Program-made: the position numbers and the translations under genes
The notes under the pieces: model-generated
Told to the model about the DNA's origin: nothing
Database searches by the model: none
The model's input: the letters and a program-made list of their open reading frames with translations, nothing else
Part shown: piece after piece, positions 1-11,292 of the stretch
Layout of the letters: every line of letters starts with the position of its first letter
Position numbering within the stretch: position 1 is the stretch's first letter
Origin: Acidimicrobiia bacterium
GTDB taxonomy: Bacteria; Actinomycetota; Acidimicrobiia; Spongiisociales; UBA5794
Assembly (NCBI GenBank): GCA_026985095.1
Contig: JALSQW010000023.1
Coordinates: 62,001-126,000, forward strand
Direction: 5' to 3'
DNA length: 64,000 nucleotides

Positions 1-1
1 G

Positions 2-145
2 CTCGACTACGCCCGTCTCGTCGACGACGGCGCCACCATCGCCGAGCTGTCGGGAACCGACGAACGCTGGCGAGCGGTCGTCGAGGTCACGGATCGCTCG
101 GGGTTGACATGGCCACTCGCGATCCGATCGGACCTGCTCCCCTGA
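2..145 (+). CDS. C-terminal fragment of an unidentified protein
   Basis: An open frame enters from the left edge (reading from base 2) and ends at a TGA after 47 codons. The residues (ending AIRSDLLP) show normal GC-rich coding bias but no motif I recognise, so no function is given. The gene's start lies outside the window. It is followed by a 72-base gap before the next gene on the same strand. Confidence 0.55.
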   Translation, partial: LDYARLVDDGATIAELSGTDERWRAVVEVTDRSGLTWPLAIRSDLLP

Positions 146-205
146 ACGGCCACCCGCCTCCCGAGGTGCCCGTCGGGCCGACATTCGAGGTCGGTCCGGG
201 GCCGC

Positions 206-211
206 TACCCT
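206..211 (+). promoter_or_regulatory. -10 box for a leaderless transcript
   Basis: TACCCT matches the actinobacterial -10 pattern TAnnnT and ends 6 bases before the ATG of the methyltransferase-like gene. Transcription would then start at or next to the ATG. No Shine-Dalgarno sequence precedes the gene. Several other genes in the window share this layout. Confidence 0.5.
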
Positions 212-217
212 CGCGGC

Positions 218-934
218 ATGCTCACCACACGACGCGCCCCGGCCACCGAATGGCAACGACTGCTCACCGACCTCGGTATCTCCCCTCGGGACCGCATCCT
301 CGTCGTCGAGCCCTCCTCCGGATCCCTCGTCGCCCTCCCTGCGGTCCCGGTCCTCACCGGTCCCCACGGCATGGCGCTGCTCGGGCCACCACTCGATGCT
401 CCCCTCCCCGAGGACGCCACCGCCACCGCCACCGGGCTCCCCGCCGACAGCGTCGACGCCACGTTGCTGTTCTCCCCCTGGACCAACGCCAGCCAGGTCG
501 GGGCGGTCGCGAAGGAGGCGATCCGCATCACCCGCCCAGGCGGAAGGGTCGCTCTTGGAACGCTCGACGCCGGCACGCTCCTCGACGCCTCACCGTCGGC
601 ATACCCGGCCGCGCTCGGCTTCCAGCTCTTCCCAGATCTCGCGTCCCGACTCCGTGACGCCCACCGCCACGACGCCATGATCGGCATCGAGCTGCTCCGG
701 GCGGGCATCCACGACGTCGTGGTGGATCCCTTCGACGTCCCGATGGCCTACTACGACTCCCTCGACGAGTGCGTCGCCGACGTCGAAGCAGGGGCGTGGC
801 CGGGGACCGACACGCTCGACGACGCCCGTCGTCAGATCCTCGCCCACGAGGTGCGACGCCTCCTGAAGGGGCGACGGTTCCCGCTCGTCGACGAACTCCC
901 CTGGCTCATCGCACGAGGCACCAAGGGTTCGTGA
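218..934 (+). CDS. Class I SAM methyltransferase-like protein
   Basis: This 238-residue protein resembles the class I SAM-dependent methyltransferase fold. Residues about 25-35 (RILVVEPSSG) sit where motif I is expected, and about 80-112 (VDATLLFSPW then ITRPGGRVALG) resemble motifs IV and V-VI with the typical PGG turn. The glycine-rich SAM loop is degenerate, so activity and substrate are uncertain. The start is supported by a TAnnnT box 6 bases upstream (leaderless). It ends immediately before the convergent Nfu-like gene, with adjacent stop codons. Confidence 0.6.
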   Translation: MLTTRRAPATEWQRLLTDLGISPRDRILVVEPSSGSLVALPAVPVLTGPHGMALLGPPLDAPLPEDATATATGLPADSVDATLLFSPWTNASQVGAVAKEAIRITRPGGRVALGTLDAGTLLDASPSAYPAALGFQLFPDLASRLRDAHRHDAMIGIELLRAGIHDVVVDPFDVPMAYYDSLDECVADVEAGAWPGTDTLDDARRQILAHEVRRLLKGRRFPLVDELPWLIARGTKGS

Positions 935-1189
935 TCAGCCGAACGTCGCCTCCAGGACGCCGGTGGCCGCAGGGACGATCGACTCCCACGACGCGTCCGC
1001 GGACTTCGTCAAGGTGACGAAGTCCGCGGTCATGAACACGGAGGTGACGCCTTCGATGTCCAACAACGCAGCCGCCAGCGGATCGTCGACCTTTCCAGAC
1101 CCAGGGAAGGTCCTCGGCCCGCCGACATCCACCCCGACGGTGAACTTCAACGCGTTGGGATTGGGCGTGTTGCTGATCTGGACCGGCAC
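935..1189 (-). CDS. Nfu/NifU N-terminal-domain protein
   Basis: An 84-residue protein that starts with the hallmark NTPNPNALKF of the Nfu N-terminal domain (scaffold protein Nfu/NifU N family), followed by the domain's usual IEGVTSVFMTADFVTLTK segment. In Nfu proteins this domain precedes a CxxC iron-sulfur domain; here that part is absent and there is no cysteine, so the protein cannot itself hold a cluster. GTG is chosen as start because AGGAAGGAG lies 6 bases upstream and homology begins there. A much longer reading frame upstream is only a shadow of hyuA. It is divergent from the hydantoinase pair. Confidence 0.8.
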   Translation of the reverse strand: MPVQISNTPNPNALKFTVGVDVGGPRTFPGSGKVDDPLAAALLDIEGVTSVFMTADFVTLTKSADASWESIVPAATGVLEATFG

Positions 1190-1246
1190 CGCGACTCCTT
1201 CCTCGGCACCGAAGGGTAGCGAGGTCTCCGGGCACCGAGGCTCCGC

Positions 1247-3166
1247 ATGATCGTCGGGATCGACGTCGGAGGGACGTTCACCGATGTCGTCGCCGTCGAC
1301 GGCGACGACATCGTCGCGGCGAAGATCCCCACCACACCGGACCAATCCGTCGGCGTCGAGGAGGGTGTGCAGAGGGTCGGGAGCCACGGCCCGGTTCGCC
1401 TCGTCCACGGCACCACCGTCGCCACCAACGCCCTGCTCGAGAGAACCGGCGCCCGCACGGCCCTGATCACCGACCGGGGTCTCGAGGACATCATCGAGAT
1501 CGGCCGTCAGGATCGGCCCAGTCTCTACGACCCGACCGTCGACCGGCCCGAGCCGCTGGTCGCCCGGGAGGATCGCTTCGGCCGCCACGCCGACGGGACC
1601 TTCACCGAGCTTCCTCCCGGCATCGAATCGGTCGCCGTCAGCCTCCTGCGCTCCTACGAGGACCCCGCGGCAGAACGGGACGTCCGGGACCGGATCCGGT
1701 CGACCCGACCCGGGGTGCCCGTCTCCCTCTCCAGCGACGTCTCCCCCGAGTTCCGAGAGTACGAACGCACCTCCACCACCGTCCTCAACGCCTACCTGAC
1801 CTCGGTGACGGCCCGGTACCTCGAACGGATCGGCCGACGACTCGACGCTCGGGTCGAGCACATCACCGTCATGCGTTCCTCCGGTGGCCTCGCCACCGCC
1901 GGCGAGGCGGCGGCGCTGCCGGCGTCGATCCTCCTGTCGGGGCCCGCAGGTGGAGCTGCCGCCGCCGGGACGTTCGGAACCCTCCTCGGTCTCGACACGG
2001 TGGTCTCGTTCGACATGGGTGGCACCTCGACGGATGTGTGTCGCATCGTCGACGGGCGACCCGAAGTGACCTACCAGCGCTCCGTGGCCGGCTATCCGTG
2101 CCGCATGCCATCGACCGCGATCCACACCGTCGGCGCCGGCGGCGGCTCGATCGCCTGGGTCGACGCCGGAGGATCGCTCCGGGTCGGGCCGTCGTCCGCC
2201 GGCTCGGTCCCTGGACCGGCCGCCTACGCACGAGGCGGCACCCGCCCCACGGTGACCGACGCCAACATCGTGTTGGGACGCATCTCCCCCGACGCCCGGC
2301 TCGGTGGAGAACTCGCGATCCGCGGCCAGCTCGCCCTCGCAGCCGTCGCCGACCTCGGCGAGCGGCTCGGCCTGGACCCGTTCCGGACCGCCCTCGGGAT
2401 CGTCGCCATCGTCGAGGAGCACATGGCCGCCGCGATCCGTACCGTGTCCATCGACCGCGGTGCCGATCCCCGTGACGCCGCGCTGGTGGCCTTCGGTGGC
2501 GCCGGCGCGCTCCATGCGACCGCGCTGGCTCGCACCCTGGGGATGCGCGCGGTGATCGTCCCTCCCTTCGCCGGGGTCTTCTCCGCCCTGGGTCTTCTCC
2601 TGAGCCCGCCTCGGACGGACGTCTCCCGGACGATCCTGGTGGCGGAAGGCGACGTCGGGGTCCTCGACGACGTCGCCGCCGAACTCGGCCGCGAAGCGGA
2701 ACATCGCCTCCGGGCGATGGGCGACGAGGCCGACCGCGTCACCACCATGGTGGACGTCCGCTATCGCGGACAGTCCCACGAGCTCACGGTGCCCTACCAC
2801 GCCGGGGAAGGATGGGCGGTCCTCGGCGAACGATTCCACCATGCCCACCGTCGACGGAACGGGTTCCGGCGACCCGGCGATCCCATCGAAGCGGTCACCG
2901 TCCGAGCCGAAGCGATCGGGGTCCCTGCCATCGACGCCGCGTCCCTCCCCCCTCACCGCCCGGTGGGCGAGCCGTCCCGCGGCACCCGTCCGGTGGTCAC
3001 CGACGACGGCATCGTCGACGCGACCGTCTGGTGGCGGCCGGCGCTGGCTCCCGATGCCGTCGTGCCGGGGCCAGCCGTCGTCGAGGAGCCCGAGGCCACG
3101 ACGTGGGTCGCTGCCGGCGAGACGGCTCGGATCGATCCGCTCGGAGCGATGGAGATCCGATGGTGA
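1247..3166 (+). CDS. hyuA: Hydantoinase/oxoprolinase subunit A
   Basis: A 639-residue member of the HyuA/5-oxoprolinase alpha family, which uses ATP to activate cyclic amides or ketones for hydrolysis or carboxylation. The N-terminus IVGIDVGGTFTDVVAV is the ATP phosphate-binding motif of the ASKHA fold; VHGTTVATNALLE (about residues 53-65) and FDMGGTSTDV (about 254-263) are family hallmarks. Length is slightly short of the usual 650-700. It overlaps the next gene by 7 bases, so the two subunits are probably translationally coupled. The substrate (N-methylhydantoin, 5-oxoproline or a ketone) cannot be told from sequence. Confidence 0.9.
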   Translation: MIVGIDVGGTFTDVVAVDGDDIVAAKIPTTPDQSVGVEEGVQRVGSHGPVRLVHGTTVATNALLERTGARTALITDRGLEDIIEIGRQDRPSLYDPTVDRPEPLVAREDRFGRHADGTFTELPPGIESVAVSLLRSYEDPAAERDVRDRIRSTRPGVPVSLSSDVSPEFREYERTSTTVLNAYLTSVTARYLERIGRRLDARVEHITVMRSSGGLATAGEAAALPASILLSGPAGGAAAAGTFGTLLGLDTVVSFDMGGTSTDVCRIVDGRPEVTYQRSVAGYPCRMPSTAIHTVGAGGGSIAWVDAGGSLRVGPSSAGSVPGPAAYARGGTRPTVTDANIVLGRISPDARLGGELAIRGQLALAAVADLGERLGLDPFRTALGIVAIVEEHMAAAIRTVSIDRGADPRDAALVAFGGAGALHATALARTLGMRAVIVPPFAGVFSALGLLLSPPRTDVSRTILVAEGDVGVLDDVAAELGREAEHRLRAMGDEADRVTTMVDVRYRGQSHELTVPYHAGEGWAVLGERFHHAHRRRNGFRRPGDPIEAVTVRAEAIGVPAIDAASLPPHRPVGEPSRGTRPVVTDDGIVDATVWWRPALAPDAVVPGPAVVEEPEATTWVAAGETARIDPLGAMEIRW

Positions 3167-4725
3167 CGATCGACCCCGTCGCCCTCGAGGTCGCCCGCAA
3201 CCGTCTCGCCGCGATCGCCGACGACATGGGGGTCGTGCTCCGGCGCACCGCCTACTCTCCCAACATCAAGGAACGGGCCGACTGTTCGGCAGCGCTGTTC
3301 GTTCCCTCCGGCGAGATGCTCGCCCAAGCCGAGCACATCCCCGTCCATCTCGGGTCGATGCCGGCTTCGGTCCTCGCCGTCCTCGATCGCTTCGGCACCG
3401 ACGTCGAACCCGACGTTCAGTACGCGGTCAACGATCCGTACGCGGGCGGCACGCACCTGAACGACCTGACGCTCGTCCGTCCGGTCTTCGCATCCGGTCG
3501 GCTCGTCGCCTGGGTCGCCAACCGGGCGCACCACGCCGACGTCGGAGGAGAGGCCCCCGGGTCGATGCCCGCCCACGCCGTGACCATCGACCAAGAAGGC
3601 CATCGGGTTCCTCCCACGCTCGCCGTCAGGAACGGTCGCTGGCTCCCGTCGTTCCTCGATCCGTTCCTCGGCGCCACCCGAACCCCCGATGAACGCCTGG
3701 GCGACCTGTCGGCCCAGCTCGGAGCCAACGAGACGGCGGCCCAGAGGATCCTCGGCGAAGTCGGCGACGACCGGGACCGATGGGCAGCGATGACCGGCGC
3801 GTTGCTGTCCTACGGAGAGCGCAGGATGCGGGCCGCCGTCGACGCGCTCGCCGACGGCACCTACCTGTTCGACGACGTCATGGAGTGGAAGGGCGCCCTG
3901 CTCCCCATCCAGGTCGCCGTGACCATCGAAGGATCGACGCTACGGGCGGACTTCGCCGGGTCGGCTCCGCAGGTCGAAGGGAACATCAACGCGGTGGAGG
4001 CGGTGACACGATCGTGCCTCTACTACGCCGTCCGGGTGGCCACCGACCCTTCGATCCCGGCCAACGGCGGGTGCTACCGGCCCCTCGAGCTGGACGTCCC
4101 CGACGCCACCATCGTCAACGCATCGTTCCCCGCGGCCGTCGCCGCCGGCAACGTCGAGACCAGCCAGCGGATCGCCGACGTGCTTCTCGGCGCCCTGGCC
4201 CAAGCGGCACCCGATCGGGTCCCCGCCGCCGGGCAGGGAACGATGAACAACGTCCTGATCGGCAACGACCGCTTCGCCTACTACGAGACCATCGCCGGCG
4301 GGGAGGGAGGACGTCCCCATGCCCCGGGACGCTCGGGCATCCACACCGGGATGACCAACACCAAGAACACCCCGATCGAAGCCCTCGAATCCCACTACCC
4401 GTTCCGGATCCTCACCTACCGGCTCCGTCGAGGCAGTGGGGGGCGAGGCTTGCACCCCGGCGGCGAAGGGATCGAACGGATCATCGAGTTCGACGAGGCA
4501 GCCACCGTGTCGCTGATGGGGGAACGCCGTCAGATCGGACCCTGGGGTCTTGCAGGAGGAGAACCCGGAGCGCCCGGGGAGGATTGGCTCATCCGGGCCG
4601 ACGGCTCGGTGGAGCGACTGGACGCCAAGACGACGGTCCGGGTCGAGCCGGGCGATCGGCTACAGGTGCTCACCCCCGGTGGCGGTGGATGGGGACCTCC
4701 CGACGAGCGGGCGACGGCACGGTGA
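3160..4725 (+). CDS. hyuB: Hydantoinase/oxoprolinase subunit B
   Basis: A 521-residue HyuB-type subunit, partner of the HyuA protein just upstream. The N-terminus PVALEVARNRLAAIADDMG and the segment NDPYAGGTHLNDLTL (about residues 89-103) are typical of the family, as is the C-terminal GGGGWG. The start is the ATG overlapping the end of hyuA, where family similarity begins; the reading frame extends upstream without similarity. The two genes appear to form a self-contained operon. It converges with the DUF3566 gene across a 36-base gap. Confidence 0.9.
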   Translation: MVTIDPVALEVARNRLAAIADDMGVVLRRTAYSPNIKERADCSAALFVPSGEMLAQAEHIPVHLGSMPASVLAVLDRFGTDVEPDVQYAVNDPYAGGTHLNDLTLVRPVFASGRLVAWVANRAHHADVGGEAPGSMPAHAVTIDQEGHRVPPTLAVRNGRWLPSFLDPFLGATRTPDERLGDLSAQLGANETAAQRILGEVGDDRDRWAAMTGALLSYGERRMRAAVDALADGTYLFDDVMEWKGALLPIQVAVTIEGSTLRADFAGSAPQVEGNINAVEAVTRSCLYYAVRVATDPSIPANGGCYRPLELDVPDATIVNASFPAAVAAGNVETSQRIADVLLGALAQAAPDRVPAAGQGTMNNVLIGNDRFAYYETIAGGEGGRPHAPGRSGIHTGMTNTKNTPIEALESHYPFRILTYRLRRGSGGRGLHPGGEGIERIIEFDEAATVSLMGERRQIGPWGLAGGEPGAPGEDWLIRADGSVERLDAKTTVRVEPGDRLQVLTPGGGGWGPPDERATAR

Positions 4726-4761
4726 CGCCGCGGGCGGTCCGCACGTCCCGCCGTCGGATGG

Positions 4762-5253
4762 TCAATGCGCCACGCCGCGGGCAGGGACCACCGTCGGCGC
4801 GCCAGCCGCCTCCTCGGTCGTCTCCGACGGAGCCGGTGCGGTCTGGGTCGTCTCGGGCCGATGCACAGCCGGACGCACCCGCTGTGGCCCGGACTGGGGC
4901 ACCGTGTAGGTCTCTTCGAGGACCAGCACCTCGACACCGCCGACGACGTCGGAGATGAGGTTGTAGAGCACCGCAGCGAGGGTCATGACGCCGCTCATCA
5001 AGATCGCTCCGATGAGCGCCGAGAGGCTGACGATGCGGAAGTAGAGCGGGCCGTTCGGCGTGAACGTCAGCTTCACCGAATCGGCGAGGTCGGCGAGTCG
5101 GGCAGGCACTCCTCGCTGGACGAGGATCGACCACATCACCCACGTTCCCAACACGAAGACGAGGGCCGCGATCAGGTTGAAGACGAGCGACACCTTCAGG
5201 ACGGTCCACGGGTCGAACTTCCGGATCACCCGTCGTACTCGGCGAACGGCCAT
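4762..5253 (-). CDS. DUF3566 membrane protein
   Basis: A 163-residue protein of the DUF3566 family, found almost only in actinobacteria and typically directly downstream of gyrA, as here. A basic N-terminus (MAVRRVRRVIRK) is followed by two membrane segments (about 20-42 and 75-100), and the C-terminal 50 residues are Pro/Thr/Ala-rich. An AAGGAGG ribosome site 8 bases before ATG fixes the start. The role is unknown; conserved linkage suggests co-transcription with gyrBA. Confidence 0.88.
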   Translation of the reverse strand: MAVRRVRRVIRKFDPWTVLKVSLVFNLIAALVFVLGTWVMWSILVQRGVPARLADLADSVKLTFTPNGPLYFRIVSLSALIGAILMSGVMTLAAVLYNLISDVVGGVEVLVLEETYTVPQSGPQRVRPAVHRPETTQTAPAPSETTEEAAGAPTVVPARGVAH

Positions 5254-5304
5254 CTGTGGTCCTCCTTCGACGGCGAGTGTACCGCCGGGTCCGCGTTGCG
5301 GCGG

Positions 5305-7734
5305 TCAGTCCTCGTCTGCGGGGACCTTCGCCACGGCCGACAGCTCGGCACCATCCTCGAGGTTGATGACCTTCACGCCGGTCGACTCACGCTTCTGGCG
5401 GGAGATGTTCTTGACCGCTTGCCGGATCACGATCCCGTCGGTGGAGATGATGAACACCTCGTCGTCCGGATCGACCGACAGTGCGGCCACGAGACGTCCA
5501 CGGGTCCGGGTCAGCTTCATCGCCTTGACGCCCATGCCCCCACGCTTCTGGCGCCGGAACTCCTCGAGTGCGGTCCGTTTCCCATATCCACCTGAGGTCA
5601 ACAACAGCACCTCCCCGCCCTCGCCTGCCCGGGCAGCGGAGACGACGACGTCCCCCTCGCGGAGTCGGATGCCTCGGACACCTTGTGACGCCCGACCCAT
5701 CGCACGGACGTCACTCTCGGCGAAGCGGATGCCCTGCCCGTTCTCGGTGAACATCAACAGGTCCTCCTCGCCCGAGGTGGCGCGCACCGCGACGACCTCG
5801 TCGCCTTCGGTCAGCTTGATCGCCACCAGCACCTGGTTGCGTGAGTCGTAGTCCACGAACTTGGTCTTCTTGACCAGGCCCTTCCTGGTGAACATCACCA
5901 GGAAGCGGTTCGTCTCGTAGTCGCGGGTGTCGATCATCGCCTCGACCCGTTCGTCGGGCTCCATGGACAGCACCGAGTGGATGAGCACACCCTTGGCCGT
6001 GCGGTCCTTACGCGGGATCTCGTGGGCTCGGACACGATGCACCCTGCCGGTGTTCGTGAAGAACAAGATGTAGGCGTGGGCGGTCGTGTGCAGGACGTGG
6101 GTGACGACGTCGTCCTCCCGAACCGCGGCGCCACGTATCCCTCGGCCGCCCCGGCTCTGGGTCCGATAGGTGCCGGCGAGAACGGACTTGACGTACCCGG
6201 CCGCCGAGATCGTGATGACGAGGTCCTCGTCGGCGATGAGGTCCTCGAGCGACATCTCACCGGTGTCGGGGATGATCCGGGAACGACGCCGGTCGGCGAA
6301 CCTGTCCTTGATCGCGGTGAGCTCCTCGGCGACCAGATCGCGGCGGCGATCCTCCGAGGCGAGGATCGCTTCGAGCTCCGCCATCAGCGCCTCCAAGGCG
6401 GCGTACTCCTCGCGCAGCTTGTCCGTCTCGAGGGCCGTCAGGCGCCGCAGCGGCATGTCGAGGATGTGGTTGGCCTGGATCTCGGACAGCTCGAAGCGGC
6501 TCATCAACGCCTGGCGTGCCGCGTCGACGTCGGCCGACGAGCGGATGATCTCGACGACCTCATCGATGTTGTCGAGCGCGATGAGGAGGCCCTCGACGAT
6601 ATGCGCTCGTGCCCTGGCCTTCTCGAGACGGTAGCGGGTACGGCGTTCGATGACCTCGAGCTGGTGGTCGATGTAGTGGTGCACCATCTGGGCCAGATCG
6701 AGGACCCGAGGCACGCCGTCGACCAGCGCCACCTGGTTCACCGCGAAGTTCTCTTCGAGCTGGGTGTGCTTGTAGAGGAGGTTGAGGACCACCTGGGGGT
6801 TGGCGTCCTTCTTCAGCTCCACGACGAGCCTGGTCCCGGTGCGGTCCGACTCGTCTCGGAGATCCGCGATCCCGGTGACGGTCTTCGCCTTCACCAGATC
6901 GGCGATCTTCTCCATGATCCGATCGCGGCTGACCTGGTAGGGGATCTCGGTGACGACGATCCCGAGCCGGCCCTTCTTCATCTCGACGATCTCGGTGACC
7001 GCCCGCATCTTGATGGATCCCCGGCCGGTGTGGAGGGCGTCGTTAATGCCTTTGGTCCCCACGATGTACGCACCGGTCGGGAAGTCGGGGCCCTTCACGA
7101 ACTCGGCCAGGTCGTCGACGGTGGCGTCGGGATGCTTGAGGGCGTACAGGACCGCGTCGGTGACCTCGCCCAGGTTGTGGGGCGGGATGTTGGTCGCCAT
7201 CCCCACCGCGATGCCCGTCGAGCCGTTGGCCAGCAGGTTGGGGAAGCGCGCCGGAAGCACCAGAGGCTCCTCGCGTTCTCCCGAGTAGTTGTCGCCGAAG
7301 TCGACCGTGTTCTCGTCGATGCCCTCCATCATGTGCGCGGCGATCGGCGCCAGACGCGCCTCGGTGTACCGCATGGCCGCCGGCGGGTCGTCGACGGTAC
7401 CGAAGTTCCCCTGCGGGTCGATCAGGGGGTACCGCGAGGCGAAGTCCTGGCCGAGCCGCACCATCGAGTCGTAGACGGCTTCGGGACTGTGGGGGTGGAA
7501 CCAGCCGACGACGTCGCCGACCACCCGTGACGACTTCCGGTACGGTGTGCCGGGACGGATCCCGGCATCGTGCATCGCGTACAGGATCCGGCGATGGACC
7601 GGTTTGAGCCCATCGCGGACGTCCGGCAGCGCCCGTGACACGATGACCGACATCGCGTACTCCAGGAAGGACTCCTGCATCTCGGTTTCGATGTCGATCG
7701 GATCGATGTTGCCGTGCTGTTCGGTCTCTGGCAT
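5305..7734 (-). CDS. gyrA: DNA gyrase subunit A
   Basis: An 809-residue GyrA, the DNA cleavage and religation subunit of gyrase that introduces negative supercoils with GyrB. The catalytic tyrosine is Tyr123 in AAMRYTE, and a GyrA box (QKRGGMG) near residue 730 marks the C-terminal DNA-wrapping domain. The quinolone-resistance-determining region is strikingly divergent: where most GyrAs read HPHGDS(A) this one has HPHSPEA, so the position of E. coli Ser83 is Glu85, while the Asp87 equivalent (Asp89) is kept. A nearby loop (GTVDDPPAAM) is also shorter than usual. It lies 18 bases downstream of gyrB. Confidence 0.98.
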   Translation of the reverse strand: MPETEQHGNIDPIDIETEMQESFLEYAMSVIVSRALPDVRDGLKPVHRRILYAMHDAGIRPGTPYRKSSRVVGDVVGWFHPHSPEAVYDSMVRLGQDFASRYPLIDPQGNFGTVDDPPAAMRYTEARLAPIAAHMMEGIDENTVDFGDNYSGEREEPLVLPARFPNLLANGSTGIAVGMATNIPPHNLGEVTDAVLYALKHPDATVDDLAEFVKGPDFPTGAYIVGTKGINDALHTGRGSIKMRAVTEIVEMKKGRLGIVVTEIPYQVSRDRIMEKIADLVKAKTVTGIADLRDESDRTGTRLVVELKKDANPQVVLNLLYKHTQLEENFAVNQVALVDGVPRVLDLAQMVHHYIDHQLEVIERRTRYRLEKARARAHIVEGLLIALDNIDEVVEIIRSSADVDAARQALMSRFELSEIQANHILDMPLRRLTALETDKLREEYAALEALMAELEAILASEDRRRDLVAEELTAIKDRFADRRRSRIIPDTGEMSLEDLIADEDLVITISAAGYVKSVLAGTYRTQSRGGRGIRGAAVREDDVVTHVLHTTAHAYILFFTNTGRVHRVRAHEIPRKDRTAKGVLIHSVLSMEPDERVEAMIDTRDYETNRFLVMFTRKGLVKKTKFVDYDSRNQVLVAIKLTEGDEVVAVRATSGEEDLLMFTENGQGIRFAESDVRAMGRASQGVRGIRLREGDVVVSAARAGEGGEVLLLTSGGYGKRTALEEFRRQKRGGMGVKAMKLTRTRGRLVAALSVDPDDEVFIISTDGIVIRQAVKNISRQKRESTGVKVINLEDGAELSAVAKVPADED

Positions 7735-7752
7735 CGTGCGGTGGTCTCCGGT

Positions 7753-10153
<2,401 letters not shown>

Positions 10154-10202
10154 CGGGTCGTCATCCTCGCTGCTCGGGTCGGCGCCGGGCCGGCACCGAC
10201 GC

Positions 10203-11282
10203 TCATCGGTGGACCGTGCCGGCCGAGACGTTCCACCGGACGCCTGCGACCGGAACCTCATCTTCTCTCGCGGTGGTGACGAGAACCTGCCCCTCGGGAA
10301 GCTCGGAGACGACGCCCGCGACCCGATCGGTGTCGAGCTCAGAGAACACGTCGTCGAGGAGCAGGATCGGGACCACGTCCTTGAGGTCGGCGATGGCACG
10401 GAAGGCCGCCAGACGGAGCGCCAATGCTGCGGTGCGCTGTTCACCCTGGCTCGCTGCCGTCCGCACGGGCCGGCCGTCGAGCATCAGCATCGGATCGTCC
10501 CGATGCGGGCCGACGCTCGTGGTCCGCATCTCCATGTCCCGGTGCCGTCGGCTCCGGAGGGCCTCCAGGAGGGCCGGAGCGGGATCACCCGTCCCAGGGA
10601 ACCATCCCGGCGTGTAGCTCCACCGCAGGACGCCTTGCCGCCCGATCTCCCGGTAGGTCCGTTCGAGGGTGTCCTCGATGGCATCGAGCACCGCGACCCT
10701 GGCCGCGTACAGACGCGCCCCCGACGCGGCGTACCGCTCGTCCCAGACGTCGAGGGTCGTCGGATCGGTCCCTCGCCCTTCCTGTCGCAGCAAGGCGTTC
10801 CGTTGCCGCAGCGCGCGCTCGGCGTCGGTCTGATCCGCGGCCGCTGCCGGCCACAGCGCCGCCGCCAGGTCGTCGAGGTAGTCACGGCGGCGGCCCGGTC
10901 CCCGCTTGACGAGGTCGAGATCGTCCGGTTGGAACGCCACGACCGGCACCTCCGACAGCAGGTCCCGAATCCGCGGCGGCCGTTTCCCGTTGAGAAGCAC
11001 TCGCCGTCGCCCCTGCCGGGGCACGGCGACCTCGACGAGGCGTTCACGCACCCCATCGTCGAAGGCCCCCCGCACGATCGCTTCGTCTGCTCCGGATCGG
11101 ATCAACGCGTCGTCGGGAGTCCCCCGGAACGATCGCATGGATCCCAGAAAGGCGACTGCTTCCAGGATCGTGGTCTTCCCCGCACCGTTCCCGCCGACGA
11201 AGACGTTCACCCCCGGGGCGGGCCGCAGATCCAGCTCGCGATAACACCGGACGTCCGCCAGCCGAAGCCACTCGAGATGCAC
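10203..11282 (-). CDS. recF: DNA replication and repair protein RecF
   Basis: A 359-residue RecF, an SMC-like ABC ATPase that loads RecA at gaps of stalled forks. The Walker A motif GGNGAGKT is at residues 30-37, the signature region SQGEQRTAALALRLA near residue 280, and the Walker B ILLLDDVFSELD near 310. It starts 10 bases after dnaN and is surely in the dnaN operon. Length and order are normal for the family. Confidence 0.96.
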   Translation of the reverse strand: MHLEWLRLADVRCYRELDLRPAPGVNVFVGGNGAGKTTILEAVAFLGSMRSFRGTPDDALIRSGADEAIVRGAFDDGVRERLVEVAVPRQGRRRVLLNGKRPPRIRDLLSEVPVVAFQPDDLDLVKRGPGRRRDYLDDLAAALWPAAAADQTDAERALRQRNALLRQEGRGTDPTTLDVWDERYAASGARLYAARVAVLDAIEDTLERTYREIGRQGVLRWSYTPGWFPGTGDPAPALLEALRSRRHRDMEMRTTSVGPHRDDPMLMLDGRPVRTAASQGEQRTAALALRLAAFRAIADLKDVVPILLLDDVFSELDTDRVAGVVSELPEGQVLVTTAREDEVPVAGVRWNVSAGTVHR

Positions 11283-11292
11283 GCTCGTTCGC

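Noticed and set aside
935-2956. 673-codon minus-strand frame opposite hyuA
   Set aside because: Only its last 84 codons resemble a known family (Nfu N-terminal domain). The rest is low-complexity Arg/Gly/Asp-rich and mirrors hyuA, typical of antisense frames in GC-rich DNA.
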